Shown here in pieces: positions 36,119 to 45,983 of a stretch of 64,000 bases of DNA (position 1 is its first letter; every line of letters begins with the position of its first letter). The stretch lies in contig NZ_VHKL01000001.1 in NCBI RefSeq assembly GCF_007474605.1, forward strand, positions 496,001 through 560,000, in the 5' to 3' direction. This DNA comes from Rhodoligotrophos appendicifer. Lineage in GTDB: Bacteria; Pseudomonadota; Alphaproteobacteria; Rhizobiales; Im1. The notes beneath the pieces were generated by a model. It ran no database searches, had not been told where the DNA came from, and worked only from the letters and a program-made list of their open reading frames with translations. Made by a program: the position numbers and the translations under genes.

Positions 36119-36891
36119 GGTCTAGCGTGTATCGAACGGAAGCACAGACTAAAGACGCAAAGCGGAAAACGAAGCCTGCCTTGATCGTGACCAACGCGAT
36201 GGTTCTTGCGGCGGGCATGGGCCAGAGAATGCGGCCGCTCACCAACGACCGGCCCAAGCCCCTCGTTCCCGTCCTGGGCCGCCCGCTCCTGGAACACGTG
36301 CTGCAGCGGTTGGTCGAAGACGGGATCACGACCGCCGTCATAAATGTCCATTATCTCGCAGAACAGATCGAGCGATACGTCGAGGACATCAGTCGTCCCA
36401 AGATCATTATCTCCGATGAGCGGTCGATGCTGCTGGACACGGGCGGTGGCACTGCACGCGCTTTACCTCTTCTGGGTGACGGCCCCTTTGCAGTCGTCAA
36501 CTCCGACAGCGCATGGATCGAGGGCGCCAAGCCAGCGCTGCAGCGCCTGCGCGAGCATTGGCGCGACGAAGAGATGGACTGCCTCATGCTCTTGGCGAGC
36601 ACGGTAACCAGCATAGGCTATGATGGCGCCGGGGATTTCACCATGGACCCGTCTGGGCGGCTCGTTCGGCGGGCGCAGGGCGAGGTCGCGCCTTTTGCCT
36701 TTGCAGGCGTGTATATTGTGCACCCCCGACTTTTCCGTGATGCGCCCGACGGTGCCTTTTCGATGAATGTCTTGTGGGATCGTGCGATAGAGGCCGGACG
36801 CCTTTTTGGCCTGCGCCATGACGGCGTCTGGCTTCACGTGGGCACTCCCCAGGGCTTGATCCTGGCAGAGCAGGCTCTGCAGAAAGTGTAA
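36115..36891 (+). CDS. murU: N-acetylmuramate-1-phosphate uridylyltransferase (MurU-like)
   Basis: 258 residues of the sugar nucleotidyltransferase family. The N-terminal signature MVLAAGMGQRMRPLT and the RPKPLVPVLGRP block bind the nucleotide. LDTGGGTARALPLLG and VNSDSAWIEG follow. MurU uses UTP and MurNAc-1-phosphate to give UDP-MurNAc in cell-wall recycling; the preceding AmgK-type kinase would supply the substrate. A mannose- or glucose-1-phosphate enzyme is the alternative if the context is misleading. The first ~25 residues, from GTG 36115, are a basic extension and the true start may be the later ATG. Confidence 0.85.
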   Translation: MRSSVYRTEAQTKDAKRKTKPALIVTNAMVLAAGMGQRMRPLTNDRPKPLVPVLGRPLLEHVLQRLVEDGITTAVINVHYLAEQIERYVEDISRPKIIISDERSMLLDTGGGTARALPLLGDGPFAVVNSDSAWIEGAKPALQRLREHWRDEEMDCLMLLASTVTSIGYDGAGDFTMDPSGRLVRRAQGEVAPFAFAGVYIVHPRLFRDAPDGAFSMNVLWDRAIEAGRLFGLRHDGVWLHVGTPQGLILAEQALQKV

Positions 36892-36893
36892 TC

Positions 36894-39800
36894 ATGTCAA
36901 CCTCGCACGGCACGACAGCGCCGCGCGTCTTCACCGTGCCTCCCGGCGAGCCCTTCTTGGATCGGCTTGCGGCAGCCGTCCTTTCCTCTGAGCTGGTTCC
37001 TCCTTTGCCGATCTCAGAGCCCTTCGGCTTGGCACGTACCACTATTCTCTTGCCCACCCGGCGCTCTTCCCGGGTCTTGACGGATTGTTTTCTCGCGCTC
37101 GGCGGAGGAGCCACCCTTCTTCCGCGCATCAGGCCATTGGGCGACATCGACGAGGATGAATTTGTTCTCGCCTCCGGAAACAATGTGGAGGAGCTGCATC
37201 TCCCCCCCGCTGTCTCTACGCTCGAACGGGATCTGACCCTTGCGCGCATCCTGTTGGAATGGTCGGCACGAAACCCGGACCATCTTTTAGGCCATACGCT
37301 GACCACCGGACCGGCTCAGTCCATCAAATTAGCAAAATCCCTCGGACAGCTTCTAGCCGCTTTTGAGACCGAGGGCCTGACCCTGGATATGCTTGGGGCA
37401 CTTCGCGACGGCGACTATCCGGAACATCGTGCTGCGATGGTCGACTTTCTGTCCGTCGTACAAGACCTGTTGCCGCATGAGTTTGCTCAGCGCGGCGTGA
37501 TTGGTGCTCTGGCTCGCAGAAATCTTCTCCTGGAGGCCGAGGCCTCCAGACTTGCCCTGACGTTGCCCAATGTCCCGATGATCGCGGCGGGCTCTACCGG
37601 CTCGATCCCGGCGACAGCTCGCCTTCTATCAGCCATATCACGACTGCCCCGGGGCGCCGTCATCCTGCCCGGTCTGGATCAAGACCTCGACGATCACAGC
37701 TGGGACCAACTCCCACCTCAGCACCCCCAATACGGGCTAAAAATGCTGCTGGAGAAGATCGGAATTGATCGGCAGGATGTTAGAGTTCTACCGGGCTGTC
37801 GTCCCTCCCGCCGAGGCCGGTTTCTGAGTGAGGTCATGCGCCCCGCTGAAACAACGGAACTGTGGCAGGCGGCGATCTCAAGTTTCACGTCCCGAGACTT
37901 GGAGGCGGCAACCAACGGCCTGGAGCTGATCCCAGCGGCCACGCACCGGGAAGAGGCTCTTTGCATTGCGATGATCATGCGCCAGGTCTTGGAGGAACCG
38001 GCTCGGCAAGCGGCATTGATCACGCCCGACAGACGGCTGGCCCGCCGGGTAGCCTCCGAACTGGCGCGGTGGAATATCTTTGTAGACGACAGTGCTGGCG
38101 TGCCGCTGTCGCAGACGTCCGCAGGATCCTTTGCATTTTTGCTCCTGGACGCCAGTTTGAACAAGTTTGCGCCAGTGCAAATGCTTGCGCTTCTGAAGCA
38201 CCCCCTGGCCGCCTTTGGCTTTGAGCGTGCAGATCTGCGTCGGCGGGCTCGGTCATTCGAGATGGTCGCGTTGCGCGGACTTCGACCTCCTCCGGGCCTT
38301 CAAGGGCTGCAGAACGCTTTGCAGAACGCCCGCAAGGGCCAGCACCGCCGAAATGGAAGGATCTCGGAGCAGACGTGGATAGAGCTCGATGAGCTCATGA
38401 TCGCGCTGGCGGAACGGCTTCAGCCCTTCCAGGCGGTGATGGATGGAACGGACCGAACCTCACTCCAAACTCTCACCGAAGCTCATTTGAAAGCAGCCGA
38501 GGCCTGTGCTCCTTCGGATCCCCAGGGCTGCTATCTCTGGCGGGGCGAAGAGGGCGAGGGCCTGGCGGCGCTGTTCGCAACTCTGATCGAAGCCTCGTCA
38601 CACGGACCAAAAATCGAGCCATTCCTTTATCCCTCTTTGTTACGCGAAGTCATGGCTGGCCAAGTTGTGCGGCCCAATGCAAATCAGCATCCCCGTTTGT
38701 CAATTTACGGACTTCTCGAGGCGCGGCTGATCACCTCTGACGTGATCATCCTTGGCGGTCTTAACGAGGGTGTTTGGCCGCCGGAGTCCCAGGAGGACCC
38801 ATGGCTGAGCCGCCCAATGCGGGCCGCTATGGGCTTACTCTCACCCGAGCGACGGCAAGGGCTTGCGGCCCATGATTTCGTCCAGGCAATGGCTGGACAG
38901 AAAGTGTACGGCACCTGGTCGGCCAAGATTGACGGCGCTCCGGCGACTGCATCTCGGTGGATACTGAGGCTAAAGGCCCTTCTGGATGCATCCAGGGCAG
39001 GACACCTGATTGCGTCCACGAGCCCCTGGGTGGCGTGGGCCCGGATGATAGACGACAGCTCGACGCCAGCTGTACTGGCGATACCGAAGCCGCGACCTGC
39101 CACTTCACTGCGCCCGCGACGTCTGAGCGTCACGGAAATTGAAACCTGGATCCGAGATCCCTATGCCATTTTTGCCAAACATATTTTGAAGCTTCGTCGG
39201 CTGGATGAACTCGATCGCATACCAGGCCCGGCGGAACGCGGCGTTCTGGTTCATGCAGCCCTCCAGCGGTTCTCGGAAAGCTATCCGGAAGCCCTTCCGC
39301 AGGACATCGAGCGCACCCTTCTGGCCTGTGGCGAGGCTGAGTTCGCTGACTGGCTTGAATATACCGACGTTCGCAGCTTTTGGTGGCCACAGTTCCAGCG
39401 CATGGCCTCTTGGTTTGCCGTAGTCGAAAGAGGTTTGCGAGAAGGCGTGTCCAGGAGCTTGGTTGAACTTGGCGGCCGGATCGAAGTGCCGGGCCCCATG
39501 GGACCCTTCGAGTTGACGGCACGAGCCGACCGATTTGATATCTTTGCAGACGGCTCAGTACGCATCCTTGATTACAAGACTGGCAGACTTCCTACGCATA
39601 AGCAGGAACAGGCAAATTTCAGTCCGCAGCTGCTGCTTGAAGTGAAAATGGCAGAACATGGAGGTTTCGAGCTCGTTGGTCCCGTGGATGTGAAAGAGTT
39701 CGCCTATGTGAGATTGAGCGGCGGTAACCCTCCGGGAGAAATCCGGACAGCACCGGCGGATGATGCCATTACGGACATGACCATGCAGGGCCTCAGTGAT

Positions 39801-39953
39801 CTGGTGGCAGCCTACGACGACGAAAATCAGCCCTATATTCCGAGGGTCCGGATCGAGAGGCAGGACGCCGAACTCGACTATGACCACCTCTCCCGCTTCC
39901 GTGAGTGGTCCTCAATCAGCGCAGTCACCGGGACGGAGGTTGTCGATGAGTGA
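36894..39953 (+). CDS. addB: Double-strand break repair protein AddB, alphaproteobacterial type
   Basis: 1,019 residues. AddB pairs with AddA as a helicase-nuclease that resects double-strand ends for RecA. The N-terminal half is a degenerate helicase region (TTILLPTRRSSRVLTD, LPRIRPLGDIDEDEF). The C-terminus holds a PD-(D/E)XK nuclease: RADRFDIFADGS, then RILDYKTGRLPT and QLLLE. It lies two bases after murU and its stop overlaps the addA start by eight bases. Confidence 0.95.
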   Translation: MSTSHGTTAPRVFTVPPGEPFLDRLAAAVLSSELVPPLPISEPFGLARTTILLPTRRSSRVLTDCFLALGGGATLLPRIRPLGDIDEDEFVLASGNNVEELHLPPAVSTLERDLTLARILLEWSARNPDHLLGHTLTTGPAQSIKLAKSLGQLLAAFETEGLTLDMLGALRDGDYPEHRAAMVDFLSVVQDLLPHEFAQRGVIGALARRNLLLEAEASRLALTLPNVPMIAAGSTGSIPATARLLSAISRLPRGAVILPGLDQDLDDHSWDQLPPQHPQYGLKMLLEKIGIDRQDVRVLPGCRPSRRGRFLSEVMRPAETTELWQAAISSFTSRDLEAATNGLELIPAATHREEALCIAMIMRQVLEEPARQAALITPDRRLARRVASELARWNIFVDDSAGVPLSQTSAGSFAFLLLDASLNKFAPVQMLALLKHPLAAFGFERADLRRRARSFEMVALRGLRPPPGLQGLQNALQNARKGQHRRNGRISEQTWIELDELMIALAERLQPFQAVMDGTDRTSLQTLTEAHLKAAEACAPSDPQGCYLWRGEEGEGLAALFATLIEASSHGPKIEPFLYPSLLREVMAGQVVRPNANQHPRLSIYGLLEARLITSDVIILGGLNEGVWPPESQEDPWLSRPMRAAMGLLSPERRQGLAAHDFVQAMAGQKVYGTWSAKIDGAPATASRWILRLKALLDASRAGHLIASTSPWVAWARMIDDSSTPAVLAIPKPRPATSLRPRRLSVTEIETWIRDPYAIFAKHILKLRRLDELDRIPGPAERGVLVHAALQRFSESYPEALPQDIERTLLACGEAEFADWLEYTDVRSFWWPQFQRMASWFAVVERGLREGVSRSLVELGGRIEVPGPMGPFELTARADRFDIFADGSVRILDYKTGRLPTHKQEQANFSPQLLLEVKMAEHGGFELVGPVDVKEFAYVRLSGGNPPGEIRTAPADDAITDMTMQGLSDLVAAYDDENQPYIPRVRIERQDAELDYDHLSRFREWSSISAVTGTEVVDE

Positions 39954-42900
39954 TGCGGCGTCGACGGCAAGCGCCCTGCAATCCCGAGCCTCCAACCCCG
40001 CAGTCTCAGCATGGGTTTCCGCCAGCGCCGGATCCGGCAAGACCCGTGTCCTCGTGGATCGAGTGATTCGCCTTTTGCTGGGGGGCACAGAACCTGCCCG
40101 CATTCTATGCCTGACCTTCACCCGCGCTGCGGCCGGTGAGATGTCGAACCGCCTGTTTGCCGTGCTTAGCGGGTGGATCGGTCTTGAGGATGCAGCTCTG
40201 ATCCAAAAAATCACAGAGCTGACGGGCACCGTACCGCGAGCGAGCGAGTTGAGCGCTGCTCGCCGACTTTTTACGAGAGCCTTGGAAACGCCAGGGGGCC
40301 TGAAGATTCAGACGATCCATGCCTTCTGTGAAAAACTCTTGCAACGATTTCCCGTGGAGGCGGGGATCGTGCCGGGATTTTCGGTGATGGACGAACGGTC
40401 GGCGGATGAAGTGATCTCGACGGTCCGAGATGAGTTCCTCCGAAAGATGGCTTTGGATCCTCGATCGCTCCAGGCTCAGGCGTTCGATACGGTGTCCTCC
40501 TACGTCAACGAATTGTCCTTCGATCGCATTCTCAAGGAGATCCTTGATCAGCGGCGTCAGTTGGTAGAGCTGTTGGAACCCCGTTCCTTTCAGGAAGCGC
40601 TGGCGCGGTTGCGGATCTTTTTTGATCTCCAGGAGGACACAACCCTCGGCTCCATCGCCCGTGAGGCTTGCAACGGAGCTGACCGCAGCCAGCTGGCCGC
40701 GGCCATGGAGCTCCTTGCCGGTGCTGGTACGCGAATGGAAGCTCAGTCCGCTCGCATTGATGCCTTCCTGAAAGCTGCCGACGACGATGCTGCTTTTGCC
40801 GCCGCCAAAGATATCTTCTGCAAGAGCGACGGAGGCCCCCGGGCGGATGCCTACGTTATCTCAACCTCTCTGGCCGCAAAGAACCCTGGAGTGGCGGACG
40901 CCCTTTTTGCCGAGCGTGACCGCATCCTGAGACTGTGCGAGCAGGAACGCGCAATGCACGTGGTCACGGCGACGGAGGCATTGCTGATCGTGGCCCTGTC
41001 GATGCTGGGTGCGTACGAGCACCAGAAGCGTCAACAGGGTCAGTACGACTATGATGACCTCATCGACCAGACCCTCTCGATGCTTTCGCGGATGCATGGT
41101 GCCGCTTGGGTCCTGTTCAAGCTCGACGGCGGCATTGACCATATTCTTATTGATGAAGCGCAGGACACAAGTCCGGTGCAGTGGCAGATCGTCGAAAAAA
41201 TAGCCGAGGAGTTTTTTGCCGGCAGCGGCGCGCGCGGCGACGTCGCCCGGACCTTGTTCGTGGTCGGCGACCATAAGCAATCGATCTACAGTTTCCAGGG
41301 CGCCGATCCTCAGGCATTCGACGACATGCATCGCGCCTTTCGCAGCAGGATCCACGCGGCCTCACGTCTCTTCGAGGATGTGCCGCTGAGTGTTTCTTTC
41401 CGCTCGACGGCGGACGTTCTAAGGGCTGTGGACTGGGTATTCGCACAGGTGGGAGCGCAGGCGGGCCTAATACCGTTTGGTGGAGAGTTGCGTCCTCACG
41501 AGCCGACCCGACGGGGTCACGCAGGATTGGTTGAGATCTGGTCCAAGGAAATCCCGCTTCCGAAGGCCCCCCGACCCATTTGGGATGCGCCAGTGGATCA
41601 TGAGGATGCTGGCCATCCTCGGCTTCGCCTCGCGGAGAAGATTTCGGCTACGATTTCGGGGTGGCTCCAGGAGGGCAGCATGCTCGAAGCGCATGGCCGC
41701 CCCATCCGGCCCGGCGACATCATGATCCTTGTTCGCCGTCGCGACCGCTTCGTCGATGCTCTGCTGCGCAGTCTCAAACGGCGAGGAGTGCCGGTCGCAG
41801 GCGCCGATCGGCTGGTGCTGACCGAGCACATCGCCATCATGGATCTTATTGCGCTGGGGCGCTTTGTGCTTCTGCCAGAGGACGACCTGACACTTGCCTG
41901 TGTTCTAAAGAGCCCGCTGCTCGCGCGCGACGACGGTAATCCTATAGACGATGACGATCTGATCGATCTTTGCCACTCTCGAGCGGGGACTTTGTGGACC
42001 TCGTTAAACAGCGGGGTGAATAAGGGGCTCCCGTATGCCGCAGCACTCAATCGCTTGAGAGGATGGTTCAACAAGGTCGACTTCAAACCTCCTTTTACCT
42101 TCTTCTCCGAGATTCTCGGCGCCGACGGTGGGCGCCGAAATTTTGTCCGTCGCTTAGGGGCGGAAGTCAACGACCCGCTCGATGAATTCCTACGACTGAC
42201 ACTGGAGTACGAACAAGCGCACACGCCTTCTTTGCAAGGCTTCCTCCACTGGCTCACTTCAGCAGAGACATCCATCAAGCGGGATATGGAACATGGCTCC
42301 GATGAAGTGCGCATCATGACTGTGCATGGAGCTAAGGGGCTTGAAGCAAATATCGTCTTTCTTCCCGACACCTGCTCGCCACCGCGAAAGCAGAATGACC
42401 CTGCGATCTTGTTCTCACCGCACGACAGCCGGGGAGCCGGGATCCCCTTTTGGCGCCTCACCACCGATTATCAGGGAAGTGCAATCGAAAGCCTCAGAGA
42501 GAGAGAACAGGAGGCTCAGCGCCAAGAATACAACCGACTGCTCTATGTCGCCATGACCCGCGCCCGTGACCGTCTGTATGTGTGCGGCTACGACAGTGTG
42601 AGGAAAGCCAGCGGTGTTACATGGTACGACATGATCTTCGAGGCGCTCGCCCCCAATGCCGAGGAGCTGCCACAGGCTGATGGATCGACCATTTGGCGCA
42701 TCCAAAGCAAGCAGACGGCAGAGATCTCTTCGGCTGCAAAAGATGTCATATGCGACATTCCTGGATCTTTACCGCAGTGGTTGCACACTCCTCCGCCTTC
42801 GGAATCCGAGGTCAAACCCTTGCTCGCGACCTCCCTTGCTTCTACTGACGGCGAGGATGATGTCCCGCTCTCGCCATTGGCCGGGATGGCCGACTCAGCT

Positions 42901-43374
42901 CGATTAACGCGCGGACGCTTGATACATAAGCTTCTCGAGGCCTTGCCGGAGCTGTCGCTCACGGCTCGGGAGACGGCTGCACGAAAATTCCTCGCTCATC
43001 CCGCTCACAAGCTCCGCGAGGACCAGCAGAACAACATCTGGGAAGAAGTCTCAGCCATATTGGAGGACACGAGATTCGCAGCCGTCTTTGCTCCTGGCAG
43101 TTTGGCCGAGGTGCCCTTGGCGGGCTTCTCGAGGGACGATGGCGTGAAGCTGGTGGGCCGCATCGATCGCCTGGCCGTCACCGATGACGAAGTTCTGATC
43201 GTTGATTACAAGACCAACCAATCCCCGCCCTTATCTCAGAATGAGGTCCCGGAGGCTTATAGGAGGCAACTTGGGATCTACGCCGAACTGGCCGGCAGGA
43301 TCTTCCCAAGCCGGCATGTCCGTTGCGCACTTCTTTGGACGTATGGCCCCCACCTGATGGAAGTCTCAAGCTGA
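39946..43374 (+). CDS. addA: Double-strand break repair helicase AddA
   Basis: 1,142 residues from ATG 39946, with GACGGAGG just before. The frame is open upstream inside addB, but those codons are unrelated. UvrD-type motifs are clear: VSASAGSGKTRVLVDRV (Walker A), HILIDEAQDTSPVQW (Walker B), GDHKQSIYSFQGADP, and TVHGAKGLEANIVFLPD near residue 790. The C-terminal nuclease has VGRIDRLAV and VLIVDYKTNQ. With AddB it resects double-strand breaks. A Pho-box-like repeat begins directly after its stop, so the phoR transcript is probably separate. Confidence 0.96.
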   Translation: MSDAASTASALQSRASNPAVSAWVSASAGSGKTRVLVDRVIRLLLGGTEPARILCLTFTRAAAGEMSNRLFAVLSGWIGLEDAALIQKITELTGTVPRASELSAARRLFTRALETPGGLKIQTIHAFCEKLLQRFPVEAGIVPGFSVMDERSADEVISTVRDEFLRKMALDPRSLQAQAFDTVSSYVNELSFDRILKEILDQRRQLVELLEPRSFQEALARLRIFFDLQEDTTLGSIAREACNGADRSQLAAAMELLAGAGTRMEAQSARIDAFLKAADDDAAFAAAKDIFCKSDGGPRADAYVISTSLAAKNPGVADALFAERDRILRLCEQERAMHVVTATEALLIVALSMLGAYEHQKRQQGQYDYDDLIDQTLSMLSRMHGAAWVLFKLDGGIDHILIDEAQDTSPVQWQIVEKIAEEFFAGSGARGDVARTLFVVGDHKQSIYSFQGADPQAFDDMHRAFRSRIHAASRLFEDVPLSVSFRSTADVLRAVDWVFAQVGAQAGLIPFGGELRPHEPTRRGHAGLVEIWSKEIPLPKAPRPIWDAPVDHEDAGHPRLRLAEKISATISGWLQEGSMLEAHGRPIRPGDIMILVRRRDRFVDALLRSLKRRGVPVAGADRLVLTEHIAIMDLIALGRFVLLPEDDLTLACVLKSPLLARDDGNPIDDDDLIDLCHSRAGTLWTSLNSGVNKGLPYAAALNRLRGWFNKVDFKPPFTFFSEILGADGGRRNFVRRLGAEVNDPLDEFLRLTLEYEQAHTPSLQGFLHWLTSAETSIKRDMEHGSDEVRIMTVHGAKGLEANIVFLPDTCSPPRKQNDPAILFSPHDSRGAGIPFWRLTTDYQGSAIESLREREQEAQRQEYNRLLYVAMTRARDRLYVCGYDSVRKASGVTWYDMIFEALAPNAEELPQADGSTIWRIQSKQTAEISSAAKDVICDIPGSLPQWLHTPPPSESEVKPLLATSLASTDGEDDVPLSPLAGMADSARLTRGRLIHKLLEALPELSLTARETAARKFLAHPAHKLREDQQNNIWEEVSAILEDTRFAAVFAPGSLAEVPLAGFSRDDGVKLVGRIDRLAVTDDEVLIVDYKTNQSPPLSQNEVPEAYRRQLGIYAELAGRIFPSRHVRCALLWTYGPHLMEVSS

Positions 43375-43392
43375 CTGTCGTCAAACTGTAGC
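43375..43392 (+). promoter_or_regulatory. Pho box upstream of phoR
   Basis: Two 7-base direct repeats 11 bases apart, CTGTCGT (43375-43381) and CTGTAGC (43386-43392), with CAAA between, close to the PhoB consensus CTGTCAT. A -10-like TACAAT (43402-43407) lies nine bases after. PhoB control of phoR is inferred. Confidence 0.6.
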
Positions 43393-43446
43393 AAACCACC
43401 ATACAATGTCACAATCGGTGTATCGCCTAGGGTCGTGAGCCTAATA

Positions 43447-44724
43447 ATGAGTGATAACAAGAGCGCTCTCTGGGGAATGGCGATCCTCCTGCTTTCCGCC
43501 ATGGCAACGCTCCTGGTCATGCAAGACCTGACGATGCCGGTGATTACCGCGGCTGTGTTTATAGGCCTGGCCCTGATCGTGTTGCTTGTGAGCACCCGCC
43601 GAGTCAATGTACAGCCTCAAGGCGACCAACTCGTGATGGCCGCCGGTCGGAACGCATGGGCAGTAGAGCGGATTTTGCCGCTGATTGGCGATGCCATTCC
43701 CGATCCTATGATCATCCTCGATCAGCGCGGAACAGTCCTCCTTTGCAACATGTCAGCACGCCGTCTGCTGGAGATGGATCCGCGCGGACAACATGTCTCG
43801 ACCGGCATCCGGGCACCGTCAATTCTCGATGCCATAGATGAGGTCGCTGCGACACGGACGGTCCAACAAGTCGATTATGAAGTGCGTGTGCCCATTGAAC
43901 GCCGCTTCGAAGCTCTGGTCGCTCCGCTGCAGTGGATGGAAGCTCGCAAGGGGGAGTCGATCCCGTCGGTCCTCGTGCTCATGCGGGATCTAACGCGCGC
44001 CTACCAAGTCGAGCGTATGCGCGCAGACTTCATCGCCAACGCGAGCCACGAGCTCCGCACGCCCCTGGCCTCGGTGCTGGGTTTCATAGAGACCCTCCAG
44101 GGCGCCGCAAAGAATGACACGGCAGCCCGCGAGCGCTTCCTGGAGCTCATGCGGATCCAGGGCTATCGGATGACCAGGCTGATCGATGATCTGCTGTCCC
44201 TGAGCCGGATAGAGATGAATGCACATCTCTTGCCGACCGAAACAATCAATGTTGAACAGATCGTCCGCCACGTCGTCGATGTCCTGTCCCCCCTGGCGAC
44301 CGAACACGGCGTCGAAGTCAAACTGTCCATCTCGACAGATGTACCGCCCTTAACACGCGGGGCACGCGATGAGTTGGTGCAAGTATTCGAAAACCTCATC
44401 GAGAACGCTCTGAAATATTCTCATGACGGCAAACTCATTGAAGTCAATTTCGAGACAAAGGCGGGGTTTGTAGATGTGTCCATTCGCGACCACGGGCCCG
44501 GTATCCCTGAGGAGCATCTTCCCCGTCTCACGGAGCGCTTTTATCGCGTCAGCACGCAGGATAGCCGAGCCCGAGGGGGCACGGGTCTGGGCCTGGCAAT
44601 CGTCAAGCACATCCTCAATCGGCATCGTGGAAAGTTGAGGATCAAGAGCACTGTCGGTGAAGGCTCGACCTTCACGGTTCGACTGCCGCTGGCACCAAAC
44701 CCAAATCCCGTTTCTAATCAGTAA
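43447..44724 (+). CDS. phoR: Phosphate regulon sensor histidine kinase PhoR
   Basis: About 425 residues from ATG 43447 (GTG 43435 is an alternative). Two closely spaced N-terminal membrane helices (MAILLLSAMATLLV and TAAVFIGLALIVLLV), a PAS domain beginning near DPMIILDQRGTVLL, the H-box with His201 in NASHELRTPLASV, and an ATPase domain with NLIENALKYS and GTGLGLAIVKHIL. PhoR phosphorylates PhoB when phosphate is low, controlled through the Pst transporter and PhoU. The adjacent pst genes leave little doubt. Confidence 0.93.
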   Translation: MSDNKSALWGMAILLLSAMATLLVMQDLTMPVITAAVFIGLALIVLLVSTRRVNVQPQGDQLVMAAGRNAWAVERILPLIGDAIPDPMIILDQRGTVLLCNMSARRLLEMDPRGQHVSTGIRAPSILDAIDEVAATRTVQQVDYEVRVPIERRFEALVAPLQWMEARKGESIPSVLVLMRDLTRAYQVERMRADFIANASHELRTPLASVLGFIETLQGAAKNDTAARERFLELMRIQGYRMTRLIDDLLSLSRIEMNAHLLPTETINVEQIVRHVVDVLSPLATEHGVEVKLSISTDVPPLTRGARDELVQVFENLIENALKYSHDGKLIEVNFETKAGFVDVSIRDHGPGIPEEHLPRLTERFYRVSTQDSRARGGTGLGLAIVKHILNRHRGKLRIKSTVGEGSTFTVRLPLAPNPNPVSNQ

Positions 44725-44730
44725 CTTAAG

Positions 44731-44759
44731 GTGTTATAAAACTGTTACCCTCCTGACAT
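44731..44759 (+). promoter_or_regulatory. Pho box (three direct repeats) upstream of pstS
   Basis: Three 7-base repeats at 11-base period: GTGTTAT (44731-44737), CTGTTAC (44742-44748) and CTGACAT (44753-44759). The first spacer is AAAA, as in the PhoB consensus. The pstS start is 72 bases further on. Confidence 0.75.
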
Positions 44760-44831
44760 AGAACAGCATTGGAAGGCCCATAGGTTACCGAGGCGAGTTC
44801 GGGCGAGCTCCACAGACAGAGAGGCTAACAA

Positions 44832-45887
44832 ATGAAATTCATCAGCCGTACTATGCTTGGCGGCATGGTTGCGGGAGCAATGGCTCTTGCCACCATCGGC
44901 CTCGCACAAGCCACAGATATTGCCGGCGCTGGCGCGACGTTCCCTTACCCGATCTACGCTAAGTGGGCGGACAGCTACAAAAAGGAAACCGGCGACAGCT
45001 TGAACTATCAATCCATTGGCTCTGGTGGCGGCATCAAGCAGATCAAGGCGAAGACCGTAACCTTTGGTGCCTCTGATATGCCCCTCAAAGCCGAGGATCT
45101 CGAGGCGGCGGGATTGATCCAGTTCCCGATGGTCATGGGTGGCGTTGTCCCCGTGGTGAACCTCGATGGCATTCAGCCAGGTGGAATCACGCTGAGTGGT
45201 GAAGTGCTCTCGCAGATTTTCCAGGGCAAGATTGCGGCTTGGAACGATGACGCAATCAAAGCTTTGAACCCGGGCGTGGAGCTTCCTTCGAGTGCGATCG
45301 CCGTGGTTCACCGTTCTGACGGATCCGGCACCACCTTCATTTTCACCGACTATCTGTCGAAGGTGAGCCCCAACTGGAAAGGCGAAGTGGGCGCTGCGAC
45401 TTCAGTCCAATGGCCAGTGGGCATTGGCGCCAAAGGTAACGAGGGCGTTGCCAACAACGTCAAGCAGACCAAAGGCTCGATTGGCTATGTCGAATATGCC
45501 TATGCGAAGCAGAATGGTCTGACTCACGCCAAACTGCTCAACAAGGACGGCAAGGCCGTAAGTCCCGAAGCACCGACCTTCCAGGCTGCCGCGGCCAATG
45601 CCGATTGGAAGGGCACTCCTGGTTTCAACGTCATTCTCACCGACGAGCCGGGTGCCGATAGCTGGCCGATTTCTGGAGCCACCTTCATTCTGATGCACAA
45701 GAAGGCGGCAAACCCAGAAGAGTCAGCAGCCGCGCTGAAGTTCTTCGCCTGGGCTTACAAGAATGGCGATGCAGCGGCTGAAGAGCTGGCCTATGTCCCC
45801 ATGCCAGACGATGTCGTCGCGCTCGTTGAAGAGGCTTGGAAGCAGGTCGTCGGTCCCGACGGCAATCCTGTCTTCAAAGGCATGTAA
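44832..45887 (+). CDS. pstS: Phosphate ABC transporter substrate-binding protein
   Basis: 351 residues with a signal peptide ([17 protein letters not shown], cleavage after residue 27). The mature protein opens with the family start [19 protein letters not shown] in part, and has [13 protein letters not shown] and [17 protein letters not shown], which line the phosphate site. It binds phosphate in the periplasm and gives it to PstCA. The gene follows the triple Pho box, and a hairpin between it and pstC may keep its mRNA more abundant. Confidence 0.96.
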   Translation: MKFISRTMLGGMVAGAMALATIGLAQATDIAGAGATFPYPIYAKWADSYKKETGDSLNYQSIGSGGGIKQIKAKTVTFGASDMPLKAEDLEAAGLIQFPMVMGGVVPVVNLDGIQPGGITLSGEVLSQIFQGKIAAWNDDAIKALNPGVELPSSAIAVVHRSDGSGTTFIFTDYLSKVSPNWKGEVGAATSVQWPVGIGAKGNEGVANNVKQTKGSIGYVEYAYAKQNGLTHAKLLNKDGKAVSPEAPTFQAAAANADWKGTPGFNVILTDEPGADSWPISGATFILMHKKAANPEESAAALKFFAWAYKNGDAAAEELAYVPMPDDVVALVEEAWKQVVGPDGNPVFKGM

Positions 45888-45902
45888 GAACAGTCTCGAG
45901 GT

Positions 45903-45929
45903 GCCTGGATCGCAGATACGGATCCAGGC
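45903..45929 (+). terminator. Intercistronic hairpin between pstS and pstC
   Basis: GCCTGGATC (45903-45911) pairs with GATCCAGGC (45921-45929) around a 9-base loop, followed by a weak T-containing tract. It could be a partial terminator or an mRNA stabiliser giving more PstS than membrane subunits. Confidence 0.55.
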
Positions 45930-45983
45930 GCTTTATCCTTCCAATTTTCGTTGCCAACAACGACACTTCGGCCAGGTGAAACG

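Noticed and set aside
41598-42464. A 288-codon minus-strand frame within addA
   Set aside because: Ser/Arg-rich shadow of the helicase frame.
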